From Pseudomonadota bacterium (lineage in GTDB: Bacteria > Pseudomonadota > Alphaproteobacteria > Acetobacterales > Acetobacteraceae), in assembly GCA_021798575.1 (NCBI GenBank), contig JAJZGI010000003.1, positions 1-64,000 on the forward strand: DNA of 64,000 bases. The letters run 5' to 3'. A program made the translations under genes and the position numbers. Shown piece by piece: positions 48,452 through 58,113 of this stretch. The notes under the pieces were generated by a model. That model was given only the letters and a program-made list of their open reading frames with translations. It was not told where the DNA came from and ran no database searches. How positions within the stretch are numbered: the first letter of the stretch is position 1; each line of letters begins with the position of its first letter.

Positions 48452-50344
48452 CTAAACCTGAACCGGGGAAACCGCGAGGGTGACGGGTTTTGAGAACTCC
48501 GGCACCATGCGGGCGAGGATCGCCATCGCCCCGGCGGTGTCACCCTGCCGCGCGGCGCTGTCCAGCGCGGCCAGCGCGGCGGCCACCTCGGTCGCGTCAC
48601 TCAGCCGTGGCGTGGCCATAAGCAGGCCGGGGTGTCCGGTCGGGGTCGGCTCCTCGCCGCCGTGGAAGAGCTCCTCGAACAATTTTTCACCCGGCCGCAA
48701 CCCGGTGAACCTGATCTGCACGTCGATCTCCGGCCGCAGCCCGGCTAGGCGGATCATCTGCCGCGCCAGGTCCACGATCTTCACCGGCGCGCCCATATCC
48801 AGCACAAAAATACCGCCATCGGGGATCGCCGCCTCGCCGCTGCCCACGACCGACGCCTGCAACACGAGCCCCACCGCTTCGCGCACGGTCATGAAGTAGC
48901 GCTGCATGTCCGGATGCGTGACCGTGAGCGGCCCGCCCTGGGCGAGCTGGCGGCGGAACAGCGGCACCACCGAGCCGGTCGAGCCCAGCACATTACCAAA
49001 ACGCACCGTCACGCAGCGCATGCGCCCGCCATCGCCGCGCCGCGCCTGCACATCCAGCCCCTGGCAATAAATCTCCGCGAGGCGCTTGCTCGCCCCCATC
49101 GCCGAGCTCGGGTTCACCGCCTTGTCGGTCGAGATCAGCACCATCAGCGCGGCGCCACTGGCCGCGGCGGCATCGGCCACCGCGCGGGTGCCCAGCACGT
49201 TGGTCTGCAACCCTTCCAGCGGGTTGTCCTCCACGATCGGCACATGCTTCAGAGCCGCGGCATGGAACACGAGGTCAGGCCGGAACGTGTCAAACACCGA
49301 GGCTATGCGCGCGCCCGCGCGGACATCGGCGATAATGGTGCGGCAGGGAAGGGCCGGGTGCAATTCGCGGATCTCGAGGTCGATCTGCCAGAGCGCGAAT
49401 TCGCCATTATCCAGCAGCAGAATCTCAGACGGCGCGAACCCCGCGAGCTGGCGCGCTAGTTCCGCCCCGATGCTCCCGCCAGCACCAGTGACCGCGACGC
49501 GCCGCCCGGTGATGAGCCGCGCCATGCCGCTTCGGTCGAGGCTGATCTGCCGACGGTTCAACAGATCCTCGATGGCGATGGGCTGCAACTCGAGCTGCTG
49601 CTCAGCCGGTGCCAGCCGGGTGAGGCTGGGCGCGCGCTTTACCGCTACGCCAGCCTGCTCCGCCGCCGCCAGCAGCCCGGCCAGCGCATCGCCCGCGAGC
49701 GCCGTGGAGGTGATGATCAGCATTTCCGGCTTCTGCGCCAACCGGGCGAGCGCTGCGGGCGCATCCGCCACCGCGCCCAGCACATCCAGCCCGTGCAGCC
49801 TGCGACCGACATGTCGCGCCGAGAGCGCCAGCAACCCGGCCACGCGGTAGGGTGCCGCGCGAGCGCCGCGCTGTGCGGCGAGAAACAATTCGGCGCTGGC
49901 ACCATCGCCCACCAGCACCGCGGTCTGCGTCGCCTGCTCAGCCCCGGCGCTGCGCTGGCGCGCCAGCCGGTACAGCAGTTTCGGCACGGTGAGGGCGAGT
50001 GCGAGTGCGAGCGCCAGAATCGCCGGAAACGCCGGGCTGGGCAGCGCCATCCCCGCTCCTACCAGCAGCAGGCAAAGCATGAGCGCCGCCACCAGCGCGG
50101 CGCCACCCAGCATCGCGAGGTCGGGCAAGGAGATATACCGCCAGTGCAGCCGCGCCAGGCCAAAGGGGATGCCGATGAGCCAGATGGCGATGGCCCCGCC
50201 GAGCGGTAGCAGATGCGGCTGCGGCACCGGCTGCGCCGGGTTGGCCAGCCAGAAGCTCACACCCACGGCGAGTGCCGCCAGCAGCCCATCCAGCACGATG
50301 TTCAGCAGCAGGCGAAGGAAAAATACGCGGCGTTGCGGGCTCAT
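48452..50344 (-). CDS. CapD/FlaA1/WbpM-type polysaccharide biosynthesis protein (membrane-anchored nucleotide-sugar dehydratase/epimerase)
   Basis: N-terminal TM segments; RRVAVTGAGGSIGAELARQLAGFAPSEILLLDNGEFALWQID; MGASKRLAEIYCQ; FTGLRPGEKLFEELFH. Confidence 0.93.
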   Translation of the reverse strand: MSPQRRVFFLRLLLNIVLDGLLAALAVGVSFWLANPAQPVPQPHLLPLGGAIAIWLIGIPFGLARLHWRYISLPDLAMLGGAALVAALMLCLLLVGAGMALPSPAFPAILALALALALTVPKLLYRLARQRSAGAEQATQTAVLVGDGASAELFLAAQRGARAAPYRVAGLLALSARHVGRRLHGLDVLGAVADAPAALARLAQKPEMLIITSTALAGDALAGLLAAAEQAGVAVKRAPSLTRLAPAEQQLELQPIAIEDLLNRRQISLDRSGMARLITGRRVAVTGAGGSIGAELARQLAGFAPSEILLLDNGEFALWQIDLEIRELHPALPCRTIIADVRAGARIASVFDTFRPDLVFHAAALKHVPIVEDNPLEGLQTNVLGTRAVADAAAASGAALMVLISTDKAVNPSSAMGASKRLAEIYCQGLDVQARRGDGGRMRCVTVRFGNVLGSTGSVVPLFRRQLAQGGPLTVTHPDMQRYFMTVREAVGLVLQASVVGSGEAAIPDGGIFVLDMGAPVKIVDLARQMIRLAGLRPEIDVQIRFTGLRPGEKLFEELFHGGEEPTPTGHPGLLMATPRLSDATEVAAALAALDSAARQGDTAGAMAILARMVPEFSKPVTLAVSPVQV

Positions 50345-50391
50345 GCGGCTTTATACGCAGGGAATCCCGGCTGATCTACCATGGCCGGGCT

Positions 50392-50853
50392 TCAACCCAG
50401 CCAGAACAGCCCTTCGACCTCGACCGCCGCATCCAAGGGCAGGGAGGCAACCCCGATGGTCGAGCGCGCGTGCCGCCCGATCTCGCCAAACGCCGCCACG
50501 GCGAGGTCCGACGCGCCATTCATCACCACGGCGTGCTGCGTGAACTCCGGCGCGGCGGCGATAAAACCACCCAGACGGATGATTTTTTTAACGCTGTTCA
50601 GCCCGCCGGGTAGCGCCACGTTCAGCTGCGCCAGCACATTGATCAAACATAGCCGCGCGGCGTGCTGGCCCTCCTCGAGCGAGACATTCAAACCGAGCTT
50701 CCCCGTCACCGCCACCTTGCCGTCGATGGCCGGGAGCTGCCCGCTCACGGTCACCAGCCCGCCCGCGACGCTGACCGGCACATAGGTCGCCACCGGTGGC
50801 ATGGGTGCGGGCAGAATGATGCCGAGGTCGGCTAGGCGCTCCAGCACCTTCAT
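50392..50853 (-). CDS. RidA/YjgF-family protein
   Basis: [12 protein letters not shown]...[24 protein letters not shown]...[17 protein letters not shown]. Confidence 0.9.
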   Translation of the reverse strand: MKVLERLADLGIILPAPMPPVATYVPVSVAGGLVTVSGQLPAIDGKVAVTGKLGLNVSLEEGQHAARLCLINVLAQLNVALPGGLNSVKKIIRLGGFIAAAPEFTQHAVVMNGASDLAVAAFGEIGRHARSTIGVASLPLDAAVEVEGLFWLG

Positions 50854-52373
50854 GCGTTGCTCACGAGTTTCAGGCCGCGGCGGCGCTCACGGGGTGCGGG
50901 CATCGGCAGGTCGAGCGGCAGCAGCGGCGCGCGGTCAGCCGCGCCATCGCCCACGCTGTCGGCGGGCTCTGGCGTGGCCGGGGCGAGGTTGGTCTGGCCG
51001 AGATAGTTCACGGCGAGGTTCCGGAACACATAATCGATCATCGAGGTGGCGGCGGCCACCGCCGGGTCACCCTCCACGCTGCCAGCCGGGCCAAACCGGG
51101 TGAAGGTAAACGCCTCGACATACTCCTCCAGCCCGACGCCATGTTGCAGCCCGAGGCTGACGGCGATGGCGAAGGCATCCATGAGCCCTCGGAACGCCGA
51201 TCCCTCCTTATGCAGCGCGATGAAAATCTCGCCCAGTCGGCCGTTCGCATACTCGCCGGTGGAGAGGAATAATTTATGCCCGCCGACGCTGGCCTTCTGC
51301 GTGTAGCCGGTGCGTCGCGCGGGCAGCAGCTCGCGGTTGGCGGCGCGCCTGGCCGGCATGGGTGCCGCGGGCCGTGCGGGCATCTGCGCCACCATTGGCG
51401 CCAGCGCGTCATGCATGGCGGCGTGCGCGGCGGGCTTGGGTGCCGGGAATATCATAGCCCCGGCCAGCGTCTGCGCCAATGCGGCCTCAGCGCTCAGCCC
51501 CAGCGCCGCCAGCCGGTGGCTGGCCCACAGGCTGAGCCCGCCAGACTCATCCATGGGCGAGAAAGCAGGCGCGAAGTCTCGGGTCCCGGCACCCAGCAGC
51601 GCCTCCACGGCGGGGCAGTCGGGGAATCCCAGCAGGGTCTCGTGCCGCCTTGTCTGCATCGCCAGCGCGCCGGCCTGCGCCGCTCGGGTGGCGGCGTGCA
51701 GCCCCGGAATAATCCGATCCACGACCGAACCATCGGGCAGTTCCGCCGCCGTAATGGCGTATCCGGGTGCCGCACCACGCGCCAGCAGGCTGGCGGACGC
51801 GAGATCCGCGTGCACGCCGATAAAACCCGTCAGCAGCACGGCGACATCCCGCGCGGCGGCGGAATCATACTCCAGCCCGAGCCGTGCCAGCATCAGATTG
51901 AGATCGGTGAAACCCAGGCTGAGCCGGTGCGCCCCGGGCCGGCCCAGCGTCAGCGCGATCACCGCGAGCTGTACCGCCTCGCCCAAAGCATTCGCATCAA
52001 AATCGCCCACCTGGGTGAAAAACCCATCCAGGTTAAAGATGAACTCCGGCACTCCCGTCTGCTGGTTGCGCCAGATCGCCGGGCCGGGCGCGCCGCGCCT
52101 GGCCGCCAGCAGCGCGTGCAGCTCGGCCCCCAACGCCGGGCGGATGGCCGCGGTGGCGCCCCGCGTGGCGATTGGGCCGATCCACGCCTGCGCCGCCAAA
52201 GCGATATCTAGCCTCTCCACACCGGGCAGAATCGCCGCCAGCGCATTCGCCGCACCCTGGCCCCAGGCGGCGGGAATTTTTACCGCCACCATCGGGGCGT
52301 CCGGCTCCGCGCTCGCCGAAAACACGCTCTGCTTGATGCCATGCCAGGATTTGTCGGTTGAATCTGTGCCCAT
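50850..52373 (-). CDS. Class II (B12-dependent) ribonucleotide-reductase-like protein lacking the catalytic N-terminal region
   Basis: C-terminal half RNR-like: [82 protein letters not shown]; no NPCxE catalytic motif visible in 507 aa. Confidence 0.78.
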   Translation of the reverse strand: MGTDSTDKSWHGIKQSVFSASAEPDAPMVAVKIPAAWGQGAANALAAILPGVERLDIALAAQAWIGPIATRGATAAIRPALGAELHALLAARRGAPGPAIWRNQQTGVPEFIFNLDGFFTQVGDFDANALGEAVQLAVIALTLGRPGAHRLSLGFTDLNLMLARLGLEYDSAAARDVAVLLTGFIGVHADLASASLLARGAAPGYAITAAELPDGSVVDRIIPGLHAATRAAQAGALAMQTRRHETLLGFPDCPAVEALLGAGTRDFAPAFSPMDESGGLSLWASHRLAALGLSAEAALAQTLAGAMIFPAPKPAAHAAMHDALAPMVAQMPARPAAPMPARRAANRELLPARRTGYTQKASVGGHKLFLSTGEYANGRLGEIFIALHKEGSAFRGLMDAFAIAVSLGLQHGVGLEEYVEAFTFTRFGPAGSVEGDPAVAAATSMIDYVFRNLAVNYLGQTNLAPATPEPADSVGDGAADRAPLLPLDLPMPAPRERRRGLKLVSNA

Positions 52374-52511
52374 GCCCGTAACCTAAGACAGCAAAGCCCA
52401 ATGATAAAGTGTATTTAGTAGTATTTTTTGCTCTCACCACAAAATACTGTGGATAGCGTGCCAGGAACATCATTGATGGACCTGCGCCGCGCCATCTCCT
52501 ATATCCGGGGC

Positions 52512-52934
52512 ATGAGCACAAACACCGATGCGAAGGTCTCGATGCGTCAGTTGGGTGGGCTGCGCGGCCTCCTGCGTAACCCCGGCCTCTTCCTCTACAC
52601 GCTGCGCCGGGGCAACCATGTCGGGCGGGACGCGTCCGGCAACGAGTATTACGAGCACCCCGGGCGCGGCATCGTGGCGCACACCCGCCGCTGGGTCGTC
52701 TATGCCGGCGCGCCGGATGCCTCGAGCATCGGGCCGGAGTGGCACGCCTGGCTGCACCACACCACGGAGGAGCCGCTGCCCGACACGGGCGCCAAACCCT
52801 GGCAGCGCCCGCATCAGCCGAACCTCACCGGCACGCCAGCCAGCTATCGCCCCGCCGGGCACGACTATAAAGGTGGCCAGCGCGCCCGCGCCTCGGCGGA
52901 CTATGAATCCTGGACCCCGGAACCACGCGAATGA
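52512..52934 (+). CDS. NADH:ubiquinone oxidoreductase accessory subunit, NDUFA12 family
   Basis: HVGRDASGNEYYEHP...RRWVVYAGAPDASSIGPEWHAWLHHTTEEPLP...KPWQRPHQPNLTGTPASYRP. Confidence 0.93.
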   Translation: MSTNTDAKVSMRQLGGLRGLLRNPGLFLYTLRRGNHVGRDASGNEYYEHPGRGIVAHTRRWVVYAGAPDASSIGPEWHAWLHHTTEEPLPDTGAKPWQRPHQPNLTGTPASYRPAGHDYKGGQRARASADYESWTPEPRE

Positions 52935-53458
52935 CCCGTAAACTGCCCGAGATTTTCACCGGCTTCGCCGTCATCATCATAGCGGTGGCGTTTCTGGCCT
53001 TCGCGCTCAGCCGCGCCGGGGAGGTCAGCAGTGGTGGCTACCCGCTGGTCGCGCAATTCTCCAGCATCGGCGGCCTCACGGTCGGCGCGGACGTCAAAAT
53101 CGGCGGCGTCGTGGTCGGCCATGTCGCCTCCGAGCATCTGGACACCACGACCTACGCCGCCATCGTTGGTTTGATGATGAATGATGACATCAAGGTCCCG
53201 CAGGACAGCAGCGCCGCGATCACCTCGGACGGCCTGCTGAGCGGCGACTACGTCGCGGTCTCGCCCGGCGGGTCGAACAATATGCTCGCAGCGGGCCAGT
53301 CTTTCCCGGTGACCCAATCGGCGATCAATATCGAGGATCTGCTGGGTAAATTCATCTTCAGCATGGGCAGTGGGGGTAAAAGCGCCGCGCCTGGTAAATC
53401 CCCGGCCAAACCAGTCGCGCCGGGCGCCGCCACACCTAGCCCCACCGCGTCGAACTGA
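52931..53458 (+). CDS. mlaD: MlaD-family (MCE domain) phospholipid transport protein
   Basis: SSGGYPLVAQFSSIGGLTVGADVKIGGVVVGHV; SDGLLSGDYVAVSPGG. Confidence 0.92.
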   Translation: MTRKLPEIFTGFAVIIIAVAFLAFALSRAGEVSSGGYPLVAQFSSIGGLTVGADVKIGGVVVGHVASEHLDTTTYAAIVGLMMNDDIKVPQDSSAAITSDGLLSGDYVAVSPGGSNNMLAAGQSFPVTQSAINIEDLLGKFIFSMGSGGKSAAPGKSPAKPVAPGAATPSPTASN

Positions 53459-54033
53459 TGCGCTGGCTGGCTCTGGCCTCGCTGACGCTCCTGGCGGGCC
53501 CGCCCGCCTGGGCTCAGAATAACGAGCCCACCGTGGTGGTACCGTCCGCCCCGGCGATCGTCTCGGCACCCCTAGCACCCGCCGCGGCGCAGCCGAGCTA
53601 CGCATCGCCCCCGCCCGGGCTGGTGCAAACCCCCTCGCCCGGTACGCCCGCCAACAGCGACAGCGCCAATACCAATCCCGGCGCGCCCGTGGGCGCGCAG
53701 ACCGTGCCGCCCGACGTCGCGCCGACATTCGCCAACATTTGGCTTCCCGGCAGCAGCGCCACGCTCGGCGTGCTGGACAAAGTGGGGGGCGGCGTCTCCA
53801 AACTGGTCATTCCCGTCGGCGGCCAGGCGAAGGTGGGGGACTTGCAGGTCTCCGTGCAGTCCTGCGTGAGTCGCCCGCCGGGGCAAATCCCGGATACCGC
53901 GGTGTTTTTGTCCATCCAGGGCAAAGCCGCCAGCAGCCCGCCGGTGTTCCACGGCTGGATGGTCCGCTCCGCGCCCGGTGCCGCGGTGGTGGGGGACGCC
54001 AGCGAGAGTTTCCGCGTCATCTCCTGCAAATAA
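53458..54033 (+). CDS. DUF2155-containing secreted protein
   Basis: ATLGVLDKVGGGVSKLVIPVGGQAKVGDLQVSVQSCVSRPPGQIPDTAVFLSI, downstream of NDUFA12 and mlaD. Confidence 0.88.
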   Translation: MRWLALASLTLLAGPPAWAQNNEPTVVVPSAPAIVSAPLAPAAAQPSYASPPPGLVQTPSPGTPANSDSANTNPGAPVGAQTVPPDVAPTFANIWLPGSSATLGVLDKVGGGVSKLVIPVGGQAKVGDLQVSVQSCVSRPPGQIPDTAVFLSIQGKAASSPPVFHGWMVRSAPGAAVVGDASESFRVISCK

Positions 54034-54167
54034 CTGATCCATACGTTTCGGTGTGTTAAATATACAACAGCCGCAGAATGTTCATCCGCAGGCTGTATTC
54101 GCCCTGTTGAATCTACCGATGAACCTCTAAATAGGCGTCATTATTAACCACAAGTTGGAGTTCAGAC

Positions 54168-55241
54168 ATGAAGTTGCGCCAAGCCCTAGCCGCCGCCACC
54201 TGCATCGCCCTGCCCATGGTCGCCCATGCGCAGGTGATCACCGGCCCCTATGTCAGCCTGGAAGGTGGCACCAGCATCCTGAACCCGGTCAACTACAGCG
54301 AGTCGCTGAAAGGCACGACCGGCAAGCTCCAGTATCGGCCGTCCTACGCCGGCGTGGCCGCCATCGGCTACGGCTTTGGCAACGGTTTCCGGGTCGAGAT
54401 CAGCGGTGACGACCTGCACAACACGCTGCACCGCACGGATTCGAGCCTCGGCTCCTACGCCTCCAGCGGCACCCATACCTCCTTCGGCCCGATGGCGGAC
54501 CTGCTCTATGATATCCCGGTCGGCCTGCCGATCACGCCCTATGTCGGCGCCGGTGCGGGCTACCAATGGGTCCAGGCGAGCACGTTCGGCCCGCTGAACT
54601 ACTCGGACACCAAGGGCGGTTTCGCCTACAACGTCATCGCCGGCGTCTCCTACCCCCTCGCCGCAGTCCCAGGCCTTTCACTCACCGCCGAATATCGGTT
54701 TCAGGATATTGTCAGCGACCTGAAGTTCCGGGACAGCGTGACCGGCGGCTTACCGGCGGGTTCGCCCAAACCTGGCACCTTCAAAATGGGTCACCAGGCC
54801 AGCAACAGCTTCTTCGTGGGGCTGCGCTACGCGATGTTCCAGCCCGCCCCAATGGCTCCGGCACCCGCTCCGGCGCCCGCACCCGTAGCCGCCGCACCGG
54901 CACCCGCACCGGCCCGCACGTACCTCGTCTTCTTCGACTGGAATAAAGCCAGCCTGACCCCGCGCGCCACCCAGATCATCGCGCAGGCGGCGTCAGACAG
55001 CCACAGGGCGCAGACGACAACGCTCGATGTCTCGGGTTACACGGACACCTCCGGCACGCCGACCTACAACATGGGCCTGTCCGAGCGTCGGGCCCAGGCG
55101 GTCGCGGGCCAGCTGGTGGCGGATGGCGTTCCGCAGTCCGAGATCGCGATCCACGCCTATGGTGAGACCCATCTTCTGGTCCCAACCGGTCCCGGCGTGC
55201 GCGAGCCGCAAAACCGCCGCGTCGAGATCGTCCTCCAGTAA
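54168..55241 (+). CDS. OmpA-family outer-membrane beta-barrel protein (paralogue 1)
   Basis: N-terminal barrel, Ala/Pro linker, C-terminal OmpA domain TTTLDVSGYTDTSGTPTYNMGLSERRAQAVAGQLVADGV. Confidence 0.93.
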   Translation: MKLRQALAAATCIALPMVAHAQVITGPYVSLEGGTSILNPVNYSESLKGTTGKLQYRPSYAGVAAIGYGFGNGFRVEISGDDLHNTLHRTDSSLGSYASSGTHTSFGPMADLLYDIPVGLPITPYVGAGAGYQWVQASTFGPLNYSDTKGGFAYNVIAGVSYPLAAVPGLSLTAEYRFQDIVSDLKFRDSVTGGLPAGSPKPGTFKMGHQASNSFFVGLRYAMFQPAPMAPAPAPAPAPVAAAPAPAPARTYLVFFDWNKASLTPRATQIIAQAASDSHRAQTTTLDVSGYTDTSGTPTYNMGLSERRAQAVAGQLVADGVPQSEIAIHAYGETHLLVPTGPGVREPQNRRVEIVLQ

Positions 55242-55322
55242 CCTGAAACCTCAGGGCCTGATCGTTTGAGGTTGGCGCGTTTTGCGCGGCACCCGAAGGC
55301 GTCAATCAGTCTCTAAAAATAG

Positions 55323-55346
55323 TTGAGAGTGCGATCGCACTCTCAA
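55323..55346. repeat. 24-bp perfect palindrome TTGAGAGTGCGATCGCACTCTCAA
   Basis: Direct reading; lies directly 5' of a terminator. Confidence 0.9.
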
Positions 55347-55379
55347 AAACCCCTGGCGGGCGACCGTCAGGGGTTTTTT
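55347..55379 (+). terminator. Rho-independent terminator between the OmpA paralogues
   Basis: CCCCTG...CAGGGGTTTTTT. Confidence 0.85.
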
Positions 55380-55442
55380 ATACACGTACAAGCGCTATAT
55401 GGGCGATATCGTGCGTGATGTCGGCATGAAGGAGTCACCGTT

Positions 55443-56528
55443 ATGAAGTTTCGCGTCGCATTGCTCACCGCCACGGTGCTCGCCGCACCGTTCGCATTCT
55501 CCCACGCCGCATCGGCCCAGCCGGTCACGGGCATGTATGTCGCGGGGGGTGCCGGCTACAATATCGCCGACGGCCAGAAGGGTAAGGACGTCTTCATCAA
55601 CCGCGCGGCCGTGCCCTATGAAGGCCGGCTGATCTTCCATAATGGCTACGCCGGCATGGCCAGCTTCGGCTATGGCTTCGGCAATGGCTTCCGGGTCGAG
55701 ATCGAGGGCGACTACATCCACGATAATCTGGCAAAAACCTCGATCGCGGGGACTGCCTTCAAAAACGGCGGCAACGCCGCGCGCTATGGCGCCTTCGTGA
55801 ACGCCGATTACGACTTCGATATCGACTCGCCCTACCTATACCCCTATGTGGGCGCTGGCGTCGGCTGGCAGGAGAACCGGCTGGACTACCGATCTCCCTA
55901 CGCCAATTTCAACAAAACCAAGGGTGCGCTGGCCTATCAGGGCATCGTCGGCCTCGCCTTTCCGGTCGCCTATGTGCCGGGCCTCTCGGCCACGCTGGAG
56001 TACCGCTTCGTCGCGGTCGCCGGTTCCACCAAATATCATTTCGGCGTCAGCGGCGCCCCGGCGAGCGTGAAACTGGGTCACCAGTATAATAACCAGATCA
56101 TGCTGGGCCTGCGCTATGAGCTCTACACACCGCAGCCTGCGGCACCGGCACCCACGCCCACCGCCGCACCCATGGCGGCGGCCCCGGCGCCCGCACCCGC
56201 GCGCACCTACCTCGTGTTCTTCGACTGGAACCAGGCCAGCCTGACCCCGCGCGCCACCCAGATCATCGCGCAGGCGGCGTCAGACAGCCACACGGCCCAG
56301 ACCACCACGCTGGATGTGTCCGGCTATACGGACACCTCCGGCACGCCCGCCTACAACATGGGCCTCTCCCAGCGCCGGGCCCAGGCCGTCGCCGCGCAAC
56401 TGGTAACGGACGGCGTGCCGCAGTCCGAGATCGCGATCCACGCCTACGGTGAGACGCATCTGCTGGTCCCCACCGGCCCGGGTGTGCGCGAGCCGCAGAA
56501 CCGCCGCGTCGAGATCGTTCTGCAATAG
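55443..56528 (+). CDS. OmpA-family outer-membrane beta-barrel protein (paralogue 2)
   Basis: Same architecture as 54168-55241 with a near-identical OmpA domain. Confidence 0.93.
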   Translation: MKFRVALLTATVLAAPFAFSHAASAQPVTGMYVAGGAGYNIADGQKGKDVFINRAAVPYEGRLIFHNGYAGMASFGYGFGNGFRVEIEGDYIHDNLAKTSIAGTAFKNGGNAARYGAFVNADYDFDIDSPYLYPYVGAGVGWQENRLDYRSPYANFNKTKGALAYQGIVGLAFPVAYVPGLSATLEYRFVAVAGSTKYHFGVSGAPASVKLGHQYNNQIMLGLRYELYTPQPAAPAPTPTAAPMAAAPAPAPARTYLVFFDWNQASLTPRATQIIAQAASDSHTAQTTTLDVSGYTDTSGTPAYNMGLSQRRAQAVAAQLVTDGVPQSEIAIHAYGETHLLVPTGPGVREPQNRRVEIVLQ

Positions 56529-56662
56529 GACTATAACTGCGCGCGTCTCGCGTCGCGCTATCGCCCAGGGCTGATGCCGTGCCCATCCCGAGTCAGTGGC
56601 TCGGGATATAGCTTTGCATTGAAATATTGCTGTTACATTCAGAGCAGTATCATAGCGCACAC

Positions 56663-56719
56663 GATCAATATTGGTTTGGACTGAATCGCCAGACTCCTTC
56701 CGAACCAATAAGATTGATC
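56663..56719. repeat. 57-bp palindromic element, copy 2 (degenerate)
   Basis: GATCAATATTGGTTTGGACTGAATCGCCAGACTCCTTCCGAACCAATAAGATTGATC aligns without gaps to 48351-48407. Confidence 0.8.
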
Positions 56720-56830
56720 GCCAATCACGCTCTGGCCAATGGCCAGTGCGGAAGTGTGAATGGTGGCGTTTTGGTGCTGACGCGTAATGGATTATTCGGA
56801 CTGACGCGGCGGTGCTGAAAGCAGCGGCAT

Positions 56831-58078
56831 ATGCCTAAGCAAACCACACCACAGCCACCCAGTGAGGGCAGCTTGATTCTGGCGCAACTGTTCGACCGGA
56901 TGCGCGAGAGGCTGATCCCCCGTCACACGCGGCGTGAGCGGATGCTACGACTGCTTTATGTGCCGGTATTAAAACGAATAATGAGGACGCAACGGCCGTG
57001 CGCCGTGTCACCTGCGGGGCTTGATGGCAATGTCGAATCTCCCGCGCCTGATTTCAGCCTGTTCCCGGACCGCGCCGTCCCGGGCGAGATGCCGGTTGCC
57101 CCGCCCTTTGCCGCGAGCAGACCACCGGGAAATAGCCAGAATAACTGGTTCGGCCCCGAGCTCGCCACCCGCCTGGTGGAACTTCCAGCCCCAATCGTGG
57201 TCTTCAACAAATCCCACTCGGGGAGCCGCCTGTTGGCGGCGCTGCTGCGCCAACAGGGCATCTTCATGGGTGCCGATCTGAATGAGGCGTTCGATGCCAT
57301 GCCATTTCTGCCGGTCGTCGAATATGTCGTGAAAAACTACCACCCGGATTTCACCAGCCTCTGGCGAATGCCGCACGCGCCGGCGGAATTGCAATCATTG
57401 CTGGCCCAGGCCCTGGATACGCATCTACAGGGTCATCGCCCGGGCTCCCGTTGGGGTTGGAAATTATGTGAGACCACCTTTATTCTGCCACTTCTGAATA
57501 TGATGTTCCCTCACGCCCGTTATGTGCATCTGCTGCGTGATGGCCGGGACGTTGCCTTTTCGGATCATGTCGCGCCGGAGCTGCCTTTCTGGCGGAAAAT
57601 CTACTTCGGGACAGATCGGGTCCAGAGCTGGCACGGCATGGCGCTGGACGATGCAGCCTATCGTCGGTGCAGCCATCTCTATAATGCCTGGCACTGGCGG
57701 GAGATGGTCGGCCTCGGTCGCGCCTACGGCGCCATGCTGGGCAACCGCTATGTCGAGCTGCACTACGAGGCGCTGAGCGCCGATCTCATCGCAACAGGCC
57801 GGGCGCTGCTGCAATGGCTGGGCGTGCCGGTCGATGCTCAGGCCCTGGCAACCTTACAAACCAAAACCCATCGCCGATCCATCGGCAAATACCGGGGCCA
57901 ACCCATGGCGGCCCAGCGCGCGGTGCAGCGGATCATCGAGCCGACCCTGCTCGCCTGTGGCTATACCTGCACACCGCTGCCGCCACATGTGCCTCTGCTG
58001 CGGCGTCTCGCACGCAAAACCCGGCTGGGCAGCGCCTGGCGCCCGGATAAAAACCAGGGTGCGATCGTTTTAAGATAA
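56831..58078 (+). CDS. Sulfotransferase-family protein
   Basis: FNKSHSGSRLLAALLRQQGIFMG (PAPS loop-like), RYVHLLRDGRDVAFS, HYEALSADLIATGRALLQWLGV. Confidence 0.85.
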   Translation: MPKQTTPQPPSEGSLILAQLFDRMRERLIPRHTRRERMLRLLYVPVLKRIMRTQRPCAVSPAGLDGNVESPAPDFSLFPDRAVPGEMPVAPPFAASRPPGNSQNNWFGPELATRLVELPAPIVVFNKSHSGSRLLAALLRQQGIFMGADLNEAFDAMPFLPVVEYVVKNYHPDFTSLWRMPHAPAELQSLLAQALDTHLQGHRPGSRWGWKLCETTFILPLLNMMFPHARYVHLLRDGRDVAFSDHVAPELPFWRKIYFGTDRVQSWHGMALDDAAYRRCSHLYNAWHWREMVGLGRAYGAMLGNRYVELHYEALSADLIATGRALLQWLGVPVDAQALATLQTKTHRRSIGKYRGQPMAAQRAVQRIIEPTLLACGYTCTPLPPHVPLLRRLARKTRLGSAWRPDKNQGAIVLR

Positions 58079-58113
58079 CGCAATCTTGCGTCAACTTAAA
58101 ACGATCGCACCCT
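58056..58113. repeat. Inverted repeat between convergent genes (19-bp perfect arms), candidate bidirectional terminator or cruciform
   Basis: AGGGTGCGATCGTTTTAAG (58056-58074) / CTTAAAACGATCGCACCCT (58095-58113) with inner ACGCAA/TTGCGT. Confidence 0.85.

Noticed and set aside
55331-55338. GCGATCGC as a HIP1-like highly iterated palindrome
   Set aside because: HIP1 is a cyanobacterial genome-wide repeat; only isolated occurrences were noticed here.
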